A stretch of 64,000 nucleotides of DNA from Cellvibrio sp. PSBB006. GTDB taxonomy: Bacteria > Pseudomonadota > Gammaproteobacteria > Pseudomonadales > Cellvibrionaceae. Below, piece by piece: positions 25,077 to 32,894 of the stretch; position 1 is the stretch's first letter; every line of letters starts with the position of its first letter. A model generated the notes under the pieces. That model saw only the letters and a program-made list of their open reading frames with translations. It was not told where the DNA came from and ran no database searches. Location of the stretch: NCBI RefSeq assembly GCF_002162135.1, contig NZ_CP021382.1, positions 4,648,001 to 4,712,000 of the forward strand, in the 5' to 3' direction. A program made the position numbers and the translations under genes.

Positions 25077-26053
25077 GCCATAAAAAGAACCGCTCTCTCG
25101 CCATAGGCGCGTTTATTGTCGGTGCCATTTTGTTGGTATTTGTCGCACTGTTATTTTTTTCCGGTGGCCGCTTCTTTGCCGATAAAAAACGCGTGGTGAT
25201 GTACTTTGAAGGGTCAGTGCAAGGGTTGCAGGTGGGTGCGCCGGTTAAATTAAAAGGCGTCGTGTTGGGTGAAATTATCGATATCAGTATCAATTTTGAG
25301 CGGGATAATAAAACGGTATACACCGCTGTGACTGCCGACCTGGTGATGAAACGCATCAACACCGACGGCGCCAATGTGGAGGAAAATTTTCTGAAAGAGG
25401 CGATCCAGTCCGGCCTGCGCGCGCAATTAAATTTCCAGAGTTTTTTGACCGGGCTTTTGTATGTCGAACTGGATTTTTATCCCGATAGTGAATTGACGCT
25501 TTATGGTATTCAGAAAGAGCATCAGGAAATACCGACCATCGGTACCAGCTTTGAGGAAATTTCTCGCACCTTTCAAGAGCTGGACTTAAAAGGGCTGGTG
25601 CACAACCTGAATAACCTGACCGAACAGGTAAGCAACATGGTGGCTAATGGCCAGGTGGCGGAAACCCTCAGCAGTTTTAACCGGCTGGCGACCTCCCTGG
25701 AACAAACCTCCGGTAACGCAGATAAAGAGCTGGCGCGTCTGAGTGACAAGATGGACACGACACTGACCGAACTCAATGCGTTGATTAAAGAACTGAATAC
25801 CCAAACGCCCGACATGCTGGCTTCACTTAAAGGCAGCCTGGAAGAATTGAATAAAAGTATGCAAAGTTTTGATCAGGCGGCGGCCAACATTGAACATGCG
25901 TTTTCTGAAGATGCGCCCCTGCTTAATCAACTGACCAGAACCCTTGAAGATATGAGCCGTTCGTCGCAAGCCTTTCGCAGTTTGAGTGAAACACTGGAAC
26001 AACAACCCGAGGCATTATTGCGCGGCCGATCCATCATGCCGGAGGAAGAATAG
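25073..26053 (+). CDS. MCE domain protein (MlaD/PqiB-type substrate-binding component)
   Basis: The 326-residue protein has one N-terminal transmembrane helix (about 8-30). An MCE domain follows (about 40-115: MYFEGSVQGLQVGAPVKLKGVVLGEI). A long helical tail contains alternating Leu/Ser-rich segments (ELARLSDKMDTTLTELNALI) that probably form a periplasmic coiled-coil needle or tunnel. It is the periplasmic, lipid-contacting part of the transporter. The long helical tail is closer to the PqiB/YebT or Mce type than to short MlaD. Confidence 0.92.
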   Translation: MSHKKNRSLAIGAFIVGAILLVFVALLFFSGGRFFADKKRVVMYFEGSVQGLQVGAPVKLKGVVLGEIIDISINFERDNKTVYTAVTADLVMKRINTDGANVEENFLKEAIQSGLRAQLNFQSFLTGLLYVELDFYPDSELTLYGIQKEHQEIPTIGTSFEEISRTFQELDLKGLVHNLNNLTEQVSNMVANGQVAETLSSFNRLATSLEQTSGNADKELARLSDKMDTTLTELNALIKELNTQTPDMLASLKGSLEELNKSMQSFDQAAANIEHAFSEDAPLLNQLTRTLEDMSRSSQAFRSLSETLEQQPEALLRGRSIMPEEE

Positions 26054-26056
26054 ATT

Positions 26057-26647
26057 ATGCGGTATTCATTCATTCTGTTACTTATTTGCAGCCTGCTCGG
26101 TGCGTGCCAGAGTTCACCGCGCAAAAATTTTTACTTGCTCAATGCAACGCCGGTTGAACAAAGCGAGCAGACAGCGGAGATCACGACGTTGATCGGTATC
26201 GGTCCAGTGGAGGTAGCGGAATACCTGAATCGCCTGCACATGGTTTACGAAGCCAGTGATGGCAGTCTGGTCCTTGCCGACAACGATTACTGGGCTGAAC
26301 CGCTGCGCGAGGGCATTCCGCGCATCATCGGTTTGAATCTGACGGCGCGCGATCCTCATCGTGGCATGGTTAATTTTCCCTGGCGGCGCGACAGTAAACC
26401 CGATTACAGTTTGCGCCTCGCCTTGCACAGTCTCCATCGTACCGGCAGCGACGCCTACATCAATGCCACCTGGGAATTAGTGGATGTCAATGAAAGAAAC
26501 AGCCTGCTGCGCCGGCATTTTATTCGCCGTATCCCGGTCGCTTCCGGTGCTCGCGCCCTGGCCCAGGCTTATAGTCAATTATTAGCAGAGCTCTCCGCCG
26601 ACATGGACCAAGCCTTAACCCAACACACCCAACGTAGGTCGGATTAG
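26057..26647 (+). CDS. ABC-type transport auxiliary lipoprotein (PqiC/LptE-like)
   Basis: The 196-residue lipoprotein (signal ending SLLGAC, Cys17) contains NFYLLN, IGIGPVEVAEYLNRLHMVYE and WAEPLREGIPRIIGLNL segments characteristic of the PqiC/ABC-type auxiliary component family. It is probably the outer-membrane receiver of the MCE system. Its last four codons and stop (R-R-S-D-stop) are formed by the first half of a REP-like palindrome, so the native C-terminus may have been replaced by repeat insertion. Confidence 0.88.
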   Translation: MRYSFILLLICSLLGACQSSPRKNFYLLNATPVEQSEQTAEITTLIGIGPVEVAEYLNRLHMVYEASDGSLVLADNDYWAEPLREGIPRIIGLNLTARDPHRGMVNFPWRRDSKPDYSLRLALHSLHRTGSDAYINATWELVDVNERNSLLRRHFIRRIPVASGARALAQAYSQLLAELSADMDQALTQHTQRRSD

Positions 26648-26664
26648 CGCAGCGTAATCCGACA
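26634..26664 (+). repeat. REP-like palindrome, copy 9, overlapping a stop codon
   Basis: Canonical copy. The CDS at 26057 ends inside it: CGT AGG TCG GAT TAG encodes R-R-S-D-stop. Confidence 0.95.
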
Positions 26665-26803
26665 TCTCACTTACCCCACTCAAACGCACGGCAGTTTTGC
26701 CAACAACGCCATGGCGAATTGCCCGATTCATTGCTAGGCTATCGCCATGACCGCTTGCCACGGTTGGCCAGCGCCTTTTTTCTGCCCGTGATGCCTCGAA
26801 CCA

Positions 26804-29518
26804 ATGGATGCACAGACCTCTCGCCTTACCCCTGAATCTGTAGACAACACCCTACACGTCGTCCTTGAGCACATCAGCGAAGGCGTTGTGGTGACAGACG
26901 CTGACTGGAGCGTTATTTACGCGAATCCAGCCGTTGAAAAACTGACGGCCATGTCCCGCGAACATGTCATCAACCATAATTTCTGGCAGGTATTCCGCGA
27001 TTTGCGCGGTACCTTGTTGGACACCCCGAAGCCGGGGCAAAACAACAGTGCTATCAAATTTTCCGCGTATTTTGTCCAGCAAAGTCTGTGGGTTGAAGTC
27101 AACAGCTTCCCCAGGGACGGCGGCGGCCTGACCATTTGTTTCAAAGACATCACCACCTTTAAACGCGAAGCCGTCGCCGAGCGTAGCGCGATGGAAGCGC
27201 GCACGGCGGCTAATGCCAACGCCAAGTTTCGCGCTTTTTTTGAGCAGGGTTCACAGTTCGCCTGGTTGACGACGCTCGATGGCACTGTGATAGAAACCAA
27301 TCGCTACAGCGTGCAGGCAACAGGGCTGGAGCATCGTGAAATAATTGGCAGGAAATTTTGGGATTGGGGATTGTGGGATCATTTGCCACCGGTCATGGAA
27401 GTGGTGAAACAGGCAATCCTCGCAGCGGCGGCCGGTACGCGTTTCAAACGCGAATTAAAATATTCGCAGGACCCGGAGAACGAGCGTTTTATCGACCTCT
27501 CTATCACCCCGGTTACCGATGATCATGGGCACACCATTTTTATTGCCATCGTCGGTATTGATATCACCGAGCGCCGTCGTCTTGATGCCGCCTTCAGCGA
27601 TATGCGCACCCGCCTGGAATCCATGTTAACCGCCGCCGAGGTCGCGACCTGGACCTGGGATGCGGAAACCAACCAGATCATTGCCGACCGCAACCTGGTG
27701 CAATTGTTTTCCATCCCCACTGAAAAAGCGGACAGCGCTACCCTGGCGGAGTATTACGCGTCTATCCATCCCGATGATATTGATCGTGTAAAAGCGCTCA
27801 GCAAAAAAGCCATCGCCGAGGGCCATTTATTTGAGGCGCGTTATCGTGTGCGTATGACCGACGGCAACTATCGCACGGTCATTGCCCGCGGTCGCGCGCA
27901 GTACGACAGCAATGGCCTCGCCGTGGCCTTCCCCGGTGTCGTGGTGGACATTACCAGTCAGGCGCAGGCTGAAAGTGAATTGGAGCTCAGCAATCAACGT
28001 TACAGCGCGTTGATTGAGTTGATGGATGAAGGTTTTTGTTTATTGGAAATTTTGTACGACCAGAATCATCGCGCGCACGACTATCGTTTCATTGAGGTGA
28101 ATCAAGCTTTTGAGAAACAAACGGGCCTGGTTAATCCCATCGGCAAGACGGCGCGCGCCATGGTGCCGGATCTCGAAACCAGCTGGATTGAAACCTACGC
28201 CCGCGTTGCGCAAACCGGCGCGCCCCTGCGTTTTCAAATGCACTCCCAGGCCATGGGCCGTACCTTTGATGTTTACGCCAGTCGACAGGGCGGTCGTGAA
28301 AGCAATCGTGTGTCATTGATTTTTTCCGATATCACGGCGCGCAAACTCGCTGAAGAGGCCTTGCGTAATCACGCTAATCATTTAATGGAATCGAACCGCC
28401 GCAAATCAGAATTCCTCGCCACCCTGGCTCACGAATTGCGCAACCCGCTTGCCCCATTAAAAAATGGTGTGCAGTTACTAAAATTATCCAACGACAAACC
28501 GGAAACCATCACTAAAGTGCGCAGCATGATGGAGCGCCAGCTTAATCAAATGGTACGCCTGGTGGATGACCTGCTCGACATAGCCCGCATAAACAGCGGC
28601 AAGATTGAATTGAAAACGGAATGCCTTAGCCTGGGTGCAGTTGTGATCAGCGCGGTAGAAACCTGCACACCATTAATCGACGCATGCAATCATCAATTTA
28701 CGCTGGAAATTCACAACGAGGCAATTCTGCTCAACGCGGATGCCGCACGTCTCGCACAAGTGCTCAGTAATTTATTAAACAACGCGGCGAAATACACACC
28801 GCCCGGCGGCGATATTCGTTTGTCATCCTGGGACGATGGTCTGGATTTATTTATCGCCGTAAAAGACAACGGCATCGGCTTAAGTGAAGACGCTATTGCA
28901 TCGGTATTTGAAATGTTTTCCCAAGTGGGGCGCAGCCTGACGCAATCTCACGGTGGATTGGGCATTGGGTTATCCCTGGTGCGGCAAATTATTGAATTGC
29001 ACGGCGGACAGGTTTCCGCTCAAAGCGCCGGCCCCGGACTGGGCAGCACGTTTTTAATTCGCCTGCCATTGGCTCCGACCAATTCCCTGGATGCACCACA
29101 GGATGTTGTCGATGAAAAAGCAGCGCCAGTTCCGCAACAATTGCGCATCCTGTTGGTGGATGACAATACCGACGCGGCAGAATCACTGTCATCACTGCTG
29201 ACATTAATCGGGCACGACACCCGTATAGCCCATGAAGGACTTGAAGCGGTTAACAAAGCGCGCGAATTTTTACCGCACATTGCATTTCTCGACCTCGGAT
29301 TGCCGGGTATGGATGGTTACCAACTCGCGGAAACCTTGCAAGGCATCCCCGAATTACATGACGTTCACTTGATCGCGCTCACCGGTTGGGGCGGCAAGGA
29401 AGATCGCGAAAAAACGGCGGCCGCTGGCTTCGCCGAACACCTCACCAAACCCACCAGCTTCGACGACATCCAAACTGTCCTGACCCGTTTTCAATCCCGT
29501 ATCCGTAGGTCGGATTAG
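26804..29518 (+). CDS. Multi-PAS hybrid histidine kinase with C-terminal receiver
   Basis: The 904-residue cytoplasmic protein has no membrane segment. It contains about four PAS-type domains: about 18-130, 145-265, 275-400 (with the IHPDDIDRVKAL feature of PAS_3) and 405-520. A HisKA domain has phospho-acceptor H543 in LAHELRNPL. A HATPase_c domain (about 640-755) has NLLNNAAKYTPPGG and GLGIGLSLV. The C-terminal receiver has LLVDDNTDAAES and phospho-acceptor D830 in FLDLGLPGMDG. It probably phosphorylates its own receiver in response to a soluble signal; there is no adjacent response regulator. The last codons and stop come from a REP-like palindrome. Confidence 0.93.
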   Translation: MDAQTSRLTPESVDNTLHVVLEHISEGVVVTDADWSVIYANPAVEKLTAMSREHVINHNFWQVFRDLRGTLLDTPKPGQNNSAIKFSAYFVQQSLWVEVNSFPRDGGGLTICFKDITTFKREAVAERSAMEARTAANANAKFRAFFEQGSQFAWLTTLDGTVIETNRYSVQATGLEHREIIGRKFWDWGLWDHLPPVMEVVKQAILAAAAGTRFKRELKYSQDPENERFIDLSITPVTDDHGHTIFIAIVGIDITERRRLDAAFSDMRTRLESMLTAAEVATWTWDAETNQIIADRNLVQLFSIPTEKADSATLAEYYASIHPDDIDRVKALSKKAIAEGHLFEARYRVRMTDGNYRTVIARGRAQYDSNGLAVAFPGVVVDITSQAQAESELELSNQRYSALIELMDEGFCLLEILYDQNHRAHDYRFIEVNQAFEKQTGLVNPIGKTARAMVPDLETSWIETYARVAQTGAPLRFQMHSQAMGRTFDVYASRQGGRESNRVSLIFSDITARKLAEEALRNHANHLMESNRRKSEFLATLAHELRNPLAPLKNGVQLLKLSNDKPETITKVRSMMERQLNQMVRLVDDLLDIARINSGKIELKTECLSLGAVVISAVETCTPLIDACNHQFTLEIHNEAILLNADAARLAQVLSNLLNNAAKYTPPGGDIRLSSWDDGLDLFIAVKDNGIGLSEDAIASVFEMFSQVGRSLTQSHGGLGIGLSLVRQIIELHGGQVSAQSAGPGLGSTFLIRLPLAPTNSLDAPQDVVDEKAAPVPQQLRILLVDDNTDAAESLSSLLTLIGHDTRIAHEGLEAVNKAREFLPHIAFLDLGLPGMDGYQLAETLQGIPELHDVHLIALTGWGGKEDREKTAAAGFAEHLTKPTSFDDIQTVLTRFQSRIRRSD

Positions 29519-29535
29519 CGCAGCGTAATCCGACA
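29505..29535 (+). repeat. REP-like palindrome, copy 10, overlapping a stop codon
   Basis: Canonical copy. As at 26634 the upstream gene ends R-R-S-D-stop within the repeat, in the same frame. Confidence 0.95.
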
Positions 29536-29861
29536 AGCGTTTACCTCCACTCCGGCACCCCGACTGCTTCTGCGTAATGAGTGCTGCCCCTTCGCTTTTT
29601 CAGTCTTGATTTATACTTGTAATATAATATACCTTCTCTGCTCGGCTTCCCGCTTTACATAAAAAGCTAAAAAGCCTCGTTTTTTGGCAAGCAATTTTTC
29701 ATATAAGAAAAGAAAATTATCCATAAATTAATTAAGTCAGTTTTCCAGGATGACTGACGTATAAATAGCCAAATAAATTTCCAGCACCTGAATTTTTCCA
29801 TCAGCAACACCCCGCAAGGTTTTGGTAACAAAACCGTTAAATATTATTAGGAGATAAGGTT
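29536..29861. other. Intergenic region upstream of the secreted hydrolase
   Basis: An A/T-rich non-coding stretch. TTTTCA and TAATAT spaced by 17 bases near 29599-29627 could be a promoter. TTAGGAGATAAGG just before 29862 is a strong ribosome binding site. Nothing else was recognised. Confidence 0.4.
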
Positions 29862-30797
29862 ATGCAACGGCAGTTAAGCATTGTTTTAAAACTATTGGTG
29901 TTAAGTTTTATTTGGCTAAACAGCACGGCAAGTTTTGCGCAAGACGGAAAAATGTATCCCATAGAGGCGCCTGAAGAAAAAGGGGCTATACCGCTGGGCA
30001 CTGGTGGTGTGAAAGATCAACCCGCAGAGGAATCCTGGTTTCGTCAGTGGGGCGACCCCATGGCGAGAAATATATCCAAAGCAACGCTTACGCCATTTCT
30101 CGCTGACCCCAAAAAAGCAAACGGCACCAGTGTGATCGTCGCACCGGGTGGCGGGTTTATGTGGCTTTCAATGGGCAACGAAGGTTGGGAAGTTGCAGAG
30201 GCACTCGCAGCGCGCGGCATTAATGCATTCGTGTTGAAGTACCGACTTCAACCGACAGCCGGAACACTTGACGCGTTTGAAACACAAATGAAGCAACGCT
30301 TTGCCGAAGCAGAAAACATGTCGAGCGATAAGAAAGCCGAGCGCCCAAGAAGACCTGGCGGCGATTTGAGTGACCAACTTGCCGATGTGGAAGCAGCCTA
30401 CGCATTAATAAAAAGCCGCGCCGATGAATGGAATGTGGATATGAAAAAAATCGGTATGATGGGTTTCTCTGCGGGAGCAGGACTGACCATGGCAACAACA
30501 CTGCAATCGAAAAAAGTAGACCTGGCGTTTATCGCCCCGATTTATGGCGGCATGAACGCTGTTGATGTTCCCAAAGATGCGCCACCAATGTTTGCCGCTA
30601 TCGCCGTCGACGACTTCCTGTTTCACGGTGAATTCGGATTAATAAAATCCTGGTACGACGCAAAGATCCCGGTGGAATTTCACCTGTATCAAAACGGCGG
30701 CCACGGCTTCGGTTTGGGCAACCCCGATCGCACCAGCAACAAATGGTTTGATGCGTTTATGCACTGGCTCGATGTGAACGGGTTTTTGAAACCCTAA
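29862..30797 (+). CDS. Secreted alpha/beta hydrolase (esterase / BD-FAE-like)
   Basis: The 311-residue protein has a signal peptide (cleavage near SFA-QDG). It contains the oxyanion-hole motif VIVAPGGGFMWLSMGNEG, the nucleophile elbow GFSAG, and a C-terminal GGHGFGLG segment with the probable catalytic His. This organisation fits the prolyl-oligopeptidase-like/acetylesterase group (BD-FAE, Axe-type) often found with polysaccharide utilisation. Likely a periplasmic or secreted carbohydrate esterase; substrate unknown. It is transcribed alone. Confidence 0.82.
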   Translation: MQRQLSIVLKLLVLSFIWLNSTASFAQDGKMYPIEAPEEKGAIPLGTGGVKDQPAEESWFRQWGDPMARNISKATLTPFLADPKKANGTSVIVAPGGGFMWLSMGNEGWEVAEALAARGINAFVLKYRLQPTAGTLDAFETQMKQRFAEAENMSSDKKAERPRRPGGDLSDQLADVEAAYALIKSRADEWNVDMKKIGMMGFSAGAGLTMATTLQSKKVDLAFIAPIYGGMNAVDVPKDAPPMFAAIAVDDFLFHGEFGLIKSWYDAKIPVEFHLYQNGGHGFGLGNPDRTSNKWFDAFMHWLDVNGFLKP

Positions 30798-30824
30798 ACT
30801 ATCGTAACCGGCGAAGCTAAACCC

Positions 30825-30855
30825 GTAGGTCGGATTAGCGCAGCGTAATCCGACA
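30825..30855 (+). repeat. REP-like palindrome, copy 11
   Basis: Canonical copy 28 bases after the hydrolase stop codon; forms a tail-to-tail pair with the copy at 30892. Confidence 0.95.
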
Positions 30856-30891
30856 CCAGGCCCAAATATTGTCGTAAATGATCTGGATGTT

Positions 30892-30922
30892 TGTCGGATT
30901 ACGCTTCGCTAATCCGACCTAC
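30892..30922 (-). repeat. REP-like palindrome, copy 12 (last in window)
   Basis: Inverse copy with loop CGCTTCGC. No further copy was seen between here and 64,000. Confidence 0.9.
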
Positions 30923-31042
30923 GTTTTGGACGTCTTTAATCCTTCGATACGCAAAATTTCTCCCACACCTGTCAGCCCGTGTAAAGCCCCTTCAACAACC
31001 AATTTCCACAATTTTGTCATGCTTTATAACCTTTAATCCTTG

Positions 31043-31106
31043 TGTGATGTACATCACAAAAACCCATCCGGCTGGTTATTGTTTGATCATTTGTGCGCCA
31101 TTACAC
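31043..31106 (+). promoter_or_regulatory. Class-I CRP-type promoter of tpsBA
   Basis: A perfectly palindromic CRP/Vfr site TGTGATGTACATCACA (31043-31058), then 20 bases, TTGTTT (31079-31084), 16 bases, TTACAC (31101-31106) and TGGCG. The start codon is 68 bases beyond the -10. The geometry equals that at 16748-16811. Predicts control of the adhesin/toxin operon by cAMP. Confidence 0.7.
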
Positions 31107-31173
31107 TGGCGCCTTTATTTAGCCCGGACTTATCGGGCAATTTCACCACCACGCTCTACCAGGGACTCGACCC

Positions 31174-32889
31174 ATGCAGGTACGCTTGTTTGTTCAATAC
31201 GTTGTATTCTTTTGTCTTGTTATCACCGCACTCAGCCTGGCGACCGTCGCCCAGGCGCAAACCAATCAGGAAGCCCTTGCCGAAATCCGGCGGGCGATTG
31301 AGTTGGAAGAGCAGCGCCGTGCCGACGAGCGCCGCCGCTTACAGGAATCCCAACGCACCCACACCCAACTGGAAACGGAAGAAGCCCCGCAGCAAGACAT
31401 CAGCGCGGACGACGGCCCCTGTTTTACCATCAACAAGGTCATTATCGACGGCGCCAGCCTGTTGTCGGACAAAACACTGAACAACACCTACAAAGATCAA
31501 CTCGGCCAATGCATCGGCATTGCGCAGATCAATAACATCGTCAGCCGCATTACGCAGCAATACATTGACGCCGGTTACGTCACCAGCCGCGCTTATATTC
31601 CCCAACAAAACCTCGCCAGCGGCGATCTGCGCATCAGCGTGGTGGAAGGCTACATTGAATCGATTCGCCTGGAAGGCGGACCCAAGCGTTTGTTGGCCAC
31701 CGCGTTTCCGGGATTGATCGGCAAACCGCTTAACCTGCGTGAAATCGAACAAGGGCTGGATCAACTTAACCGCCTGCGCTCGGCCAATGCCACCATTCAA
31801 TTTGTACCGGGCTCGGAGCTGGGCGCCAGTGAAGTGGTTATCCAATATCGCAAATCCGAACCAGTCAGTATCAATATCGGCTACAACAACAGCGGCCAGG
31901 AATCCACCGGTGTTTATAAAGTCAGCGCTGGCGGTGGTTGGGACAACCCGCTTGGCATCAACGACTTTATTTACCTGAACCATTCCACTAACGCGCGCGA
32001 TGAAGGCGAGGGTAAAAAAAGTGAAAGCACCTCGCTGCATTATTCATTGCCGTTCGGTTATTGGAACTTTGCGATAGATGCCAGTCAATTTGAATACGCG
32101 AACCTGGTTACCGGCAGTGCCACCACCTTTGAAACACGCGGCACCAGTGACGTATTACAAATCTCCATCGACCGCTTGCTGAACCGCAACCAGACCAGCA
32201 AAACCATCGCGTCGCTACACATCAAAGAACAAGCCGGCGAAAACTATATTGACGATGTGTTGCTACTCACCAGCAGCCGCGACGACACAGTGCTGGGGCT
32301 GGACCTCAGTCGTGAAATGTATTTGCCCGGCAATACCACTCTGATTATGTCCGCCGGTTACGCGCGCGGATTAAAAGCCGAATTCCACAGCGAAGCCGCA
32401 CAAGATGCGCCGGACGCACCACCGGAAGATTTTGAAAAATATTTACTCGATGTAACCCTGCTCGGCGCTGTGCAAGCCTTGGGCAACGTGTGGCAATGGC
32501 GAACCGAATTGCACGGCCAATACAGCGACGATTTATTATTTTCCAGCGAATCCTTTTCCATCGGCAGCCAATACACCGTGCGCGGTTTTAAAGAAGACGG
32601 CTTGTCCGGCGATACCGGCATTTACTGGCGCAATGAAATCTCATTACCTGCCTATCCCTTCCCGCGCGCGCCGCGTTTCCGCACAGAACCTTATATCGGT
32701 ATCGATACCGGCGTGATCGACAACGGCTTGCGCAATGAATCCCTGACCGGTTGGGCCATTGGCTTGCGTTTGTCCGGCGCCAATGTCTCCGCGCAGGTGA
32801 ATTACGCAGAGCCGATTGATCACCCGGATTACCTGGTGTCGGACAAAAATATCCTCGATTTCTCGTTAACCTTTTCAAAGAGTTGGTGA
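31174..32889 (+). CDS. Two-partner secretion transporter TpsB (ShlB/FhaC/CdiB family)
   Basis: The 571-residue outer-membrane protein has a signal peptide (cleavage near AQA-QTN). A Glu/Arg-rich N-terminal helix (about 30-65) is followed by POTRA domains (CFTINKVIIDGASLLSD; YIDAGYVTSRAYIPQQNLA) at about 80-235. The C-terminal 16-strand ShlB-type barrel carries the conserved VRGFKEDGLSGDTG loop motif. It exports the TpsA protein encoded 5 bases downstream, recognising its TPS domain. Length and layout are normal for the family. Expression is likely CRP-dependent. Confidence 0.93.
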   Translation: MQVRLFVQYVVFFCLVITALSLATVAQAQTNQEALAEIRRAIELEEQRRADERRRLQESQRTHTQLETEEAPQQDISADDGPCFTINKVIIDGASLLSDKTLNNTYKDQLGQCIGIAQINNIVSRITQQYIDAGYVTSRAYIPQQNLASGDLRISVVEGYIESIRLEGGPKRLLATAFPGLIGKPLNLREIEQGLDQLNRLRSANATIQFVPGSELGASEVVIQYRKSEPVSINIGYNNSGQESTGVYKVSAGGGWDNPLGINDFIYLNHSTNARDEGEGKKSESTSLHYSLPFGYWNFAIDASQFEYANLVTGSATTFETRGTSDVLQISIDRLLNRNQTSKTIASLHIKEQAGENYIDDVLLLTSSRDDTVLGLDLSREMYLPGNTTLIMSAGYARGLKAEFHSEAAQDAPDAPPEDFEKYLLDVTLLGAVQALGNVWQWRTELHGQYSDDLLFSSESFSIGSQYTVRGFKEDGLSGDTGIYWRNEISLPAYPFPRAPRFRTEPYIGIDTGVIDNGLRNESLTGWAIGLRLSGANVSAQVNYAEPIDHPDYLVSDKNILDFSLTFSKSW

Positions 32890-32894
32890 TAACG

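Larger units (their letters stand above)
30798..31173. other. Intergenic region before tpsBA
   Basis: It holds two REP-like palindromes (30825, 30892) and the CRP-type promoter of the two-partner secretion operon. ORFs overlapping it lack family features. Confidence 0.6.
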
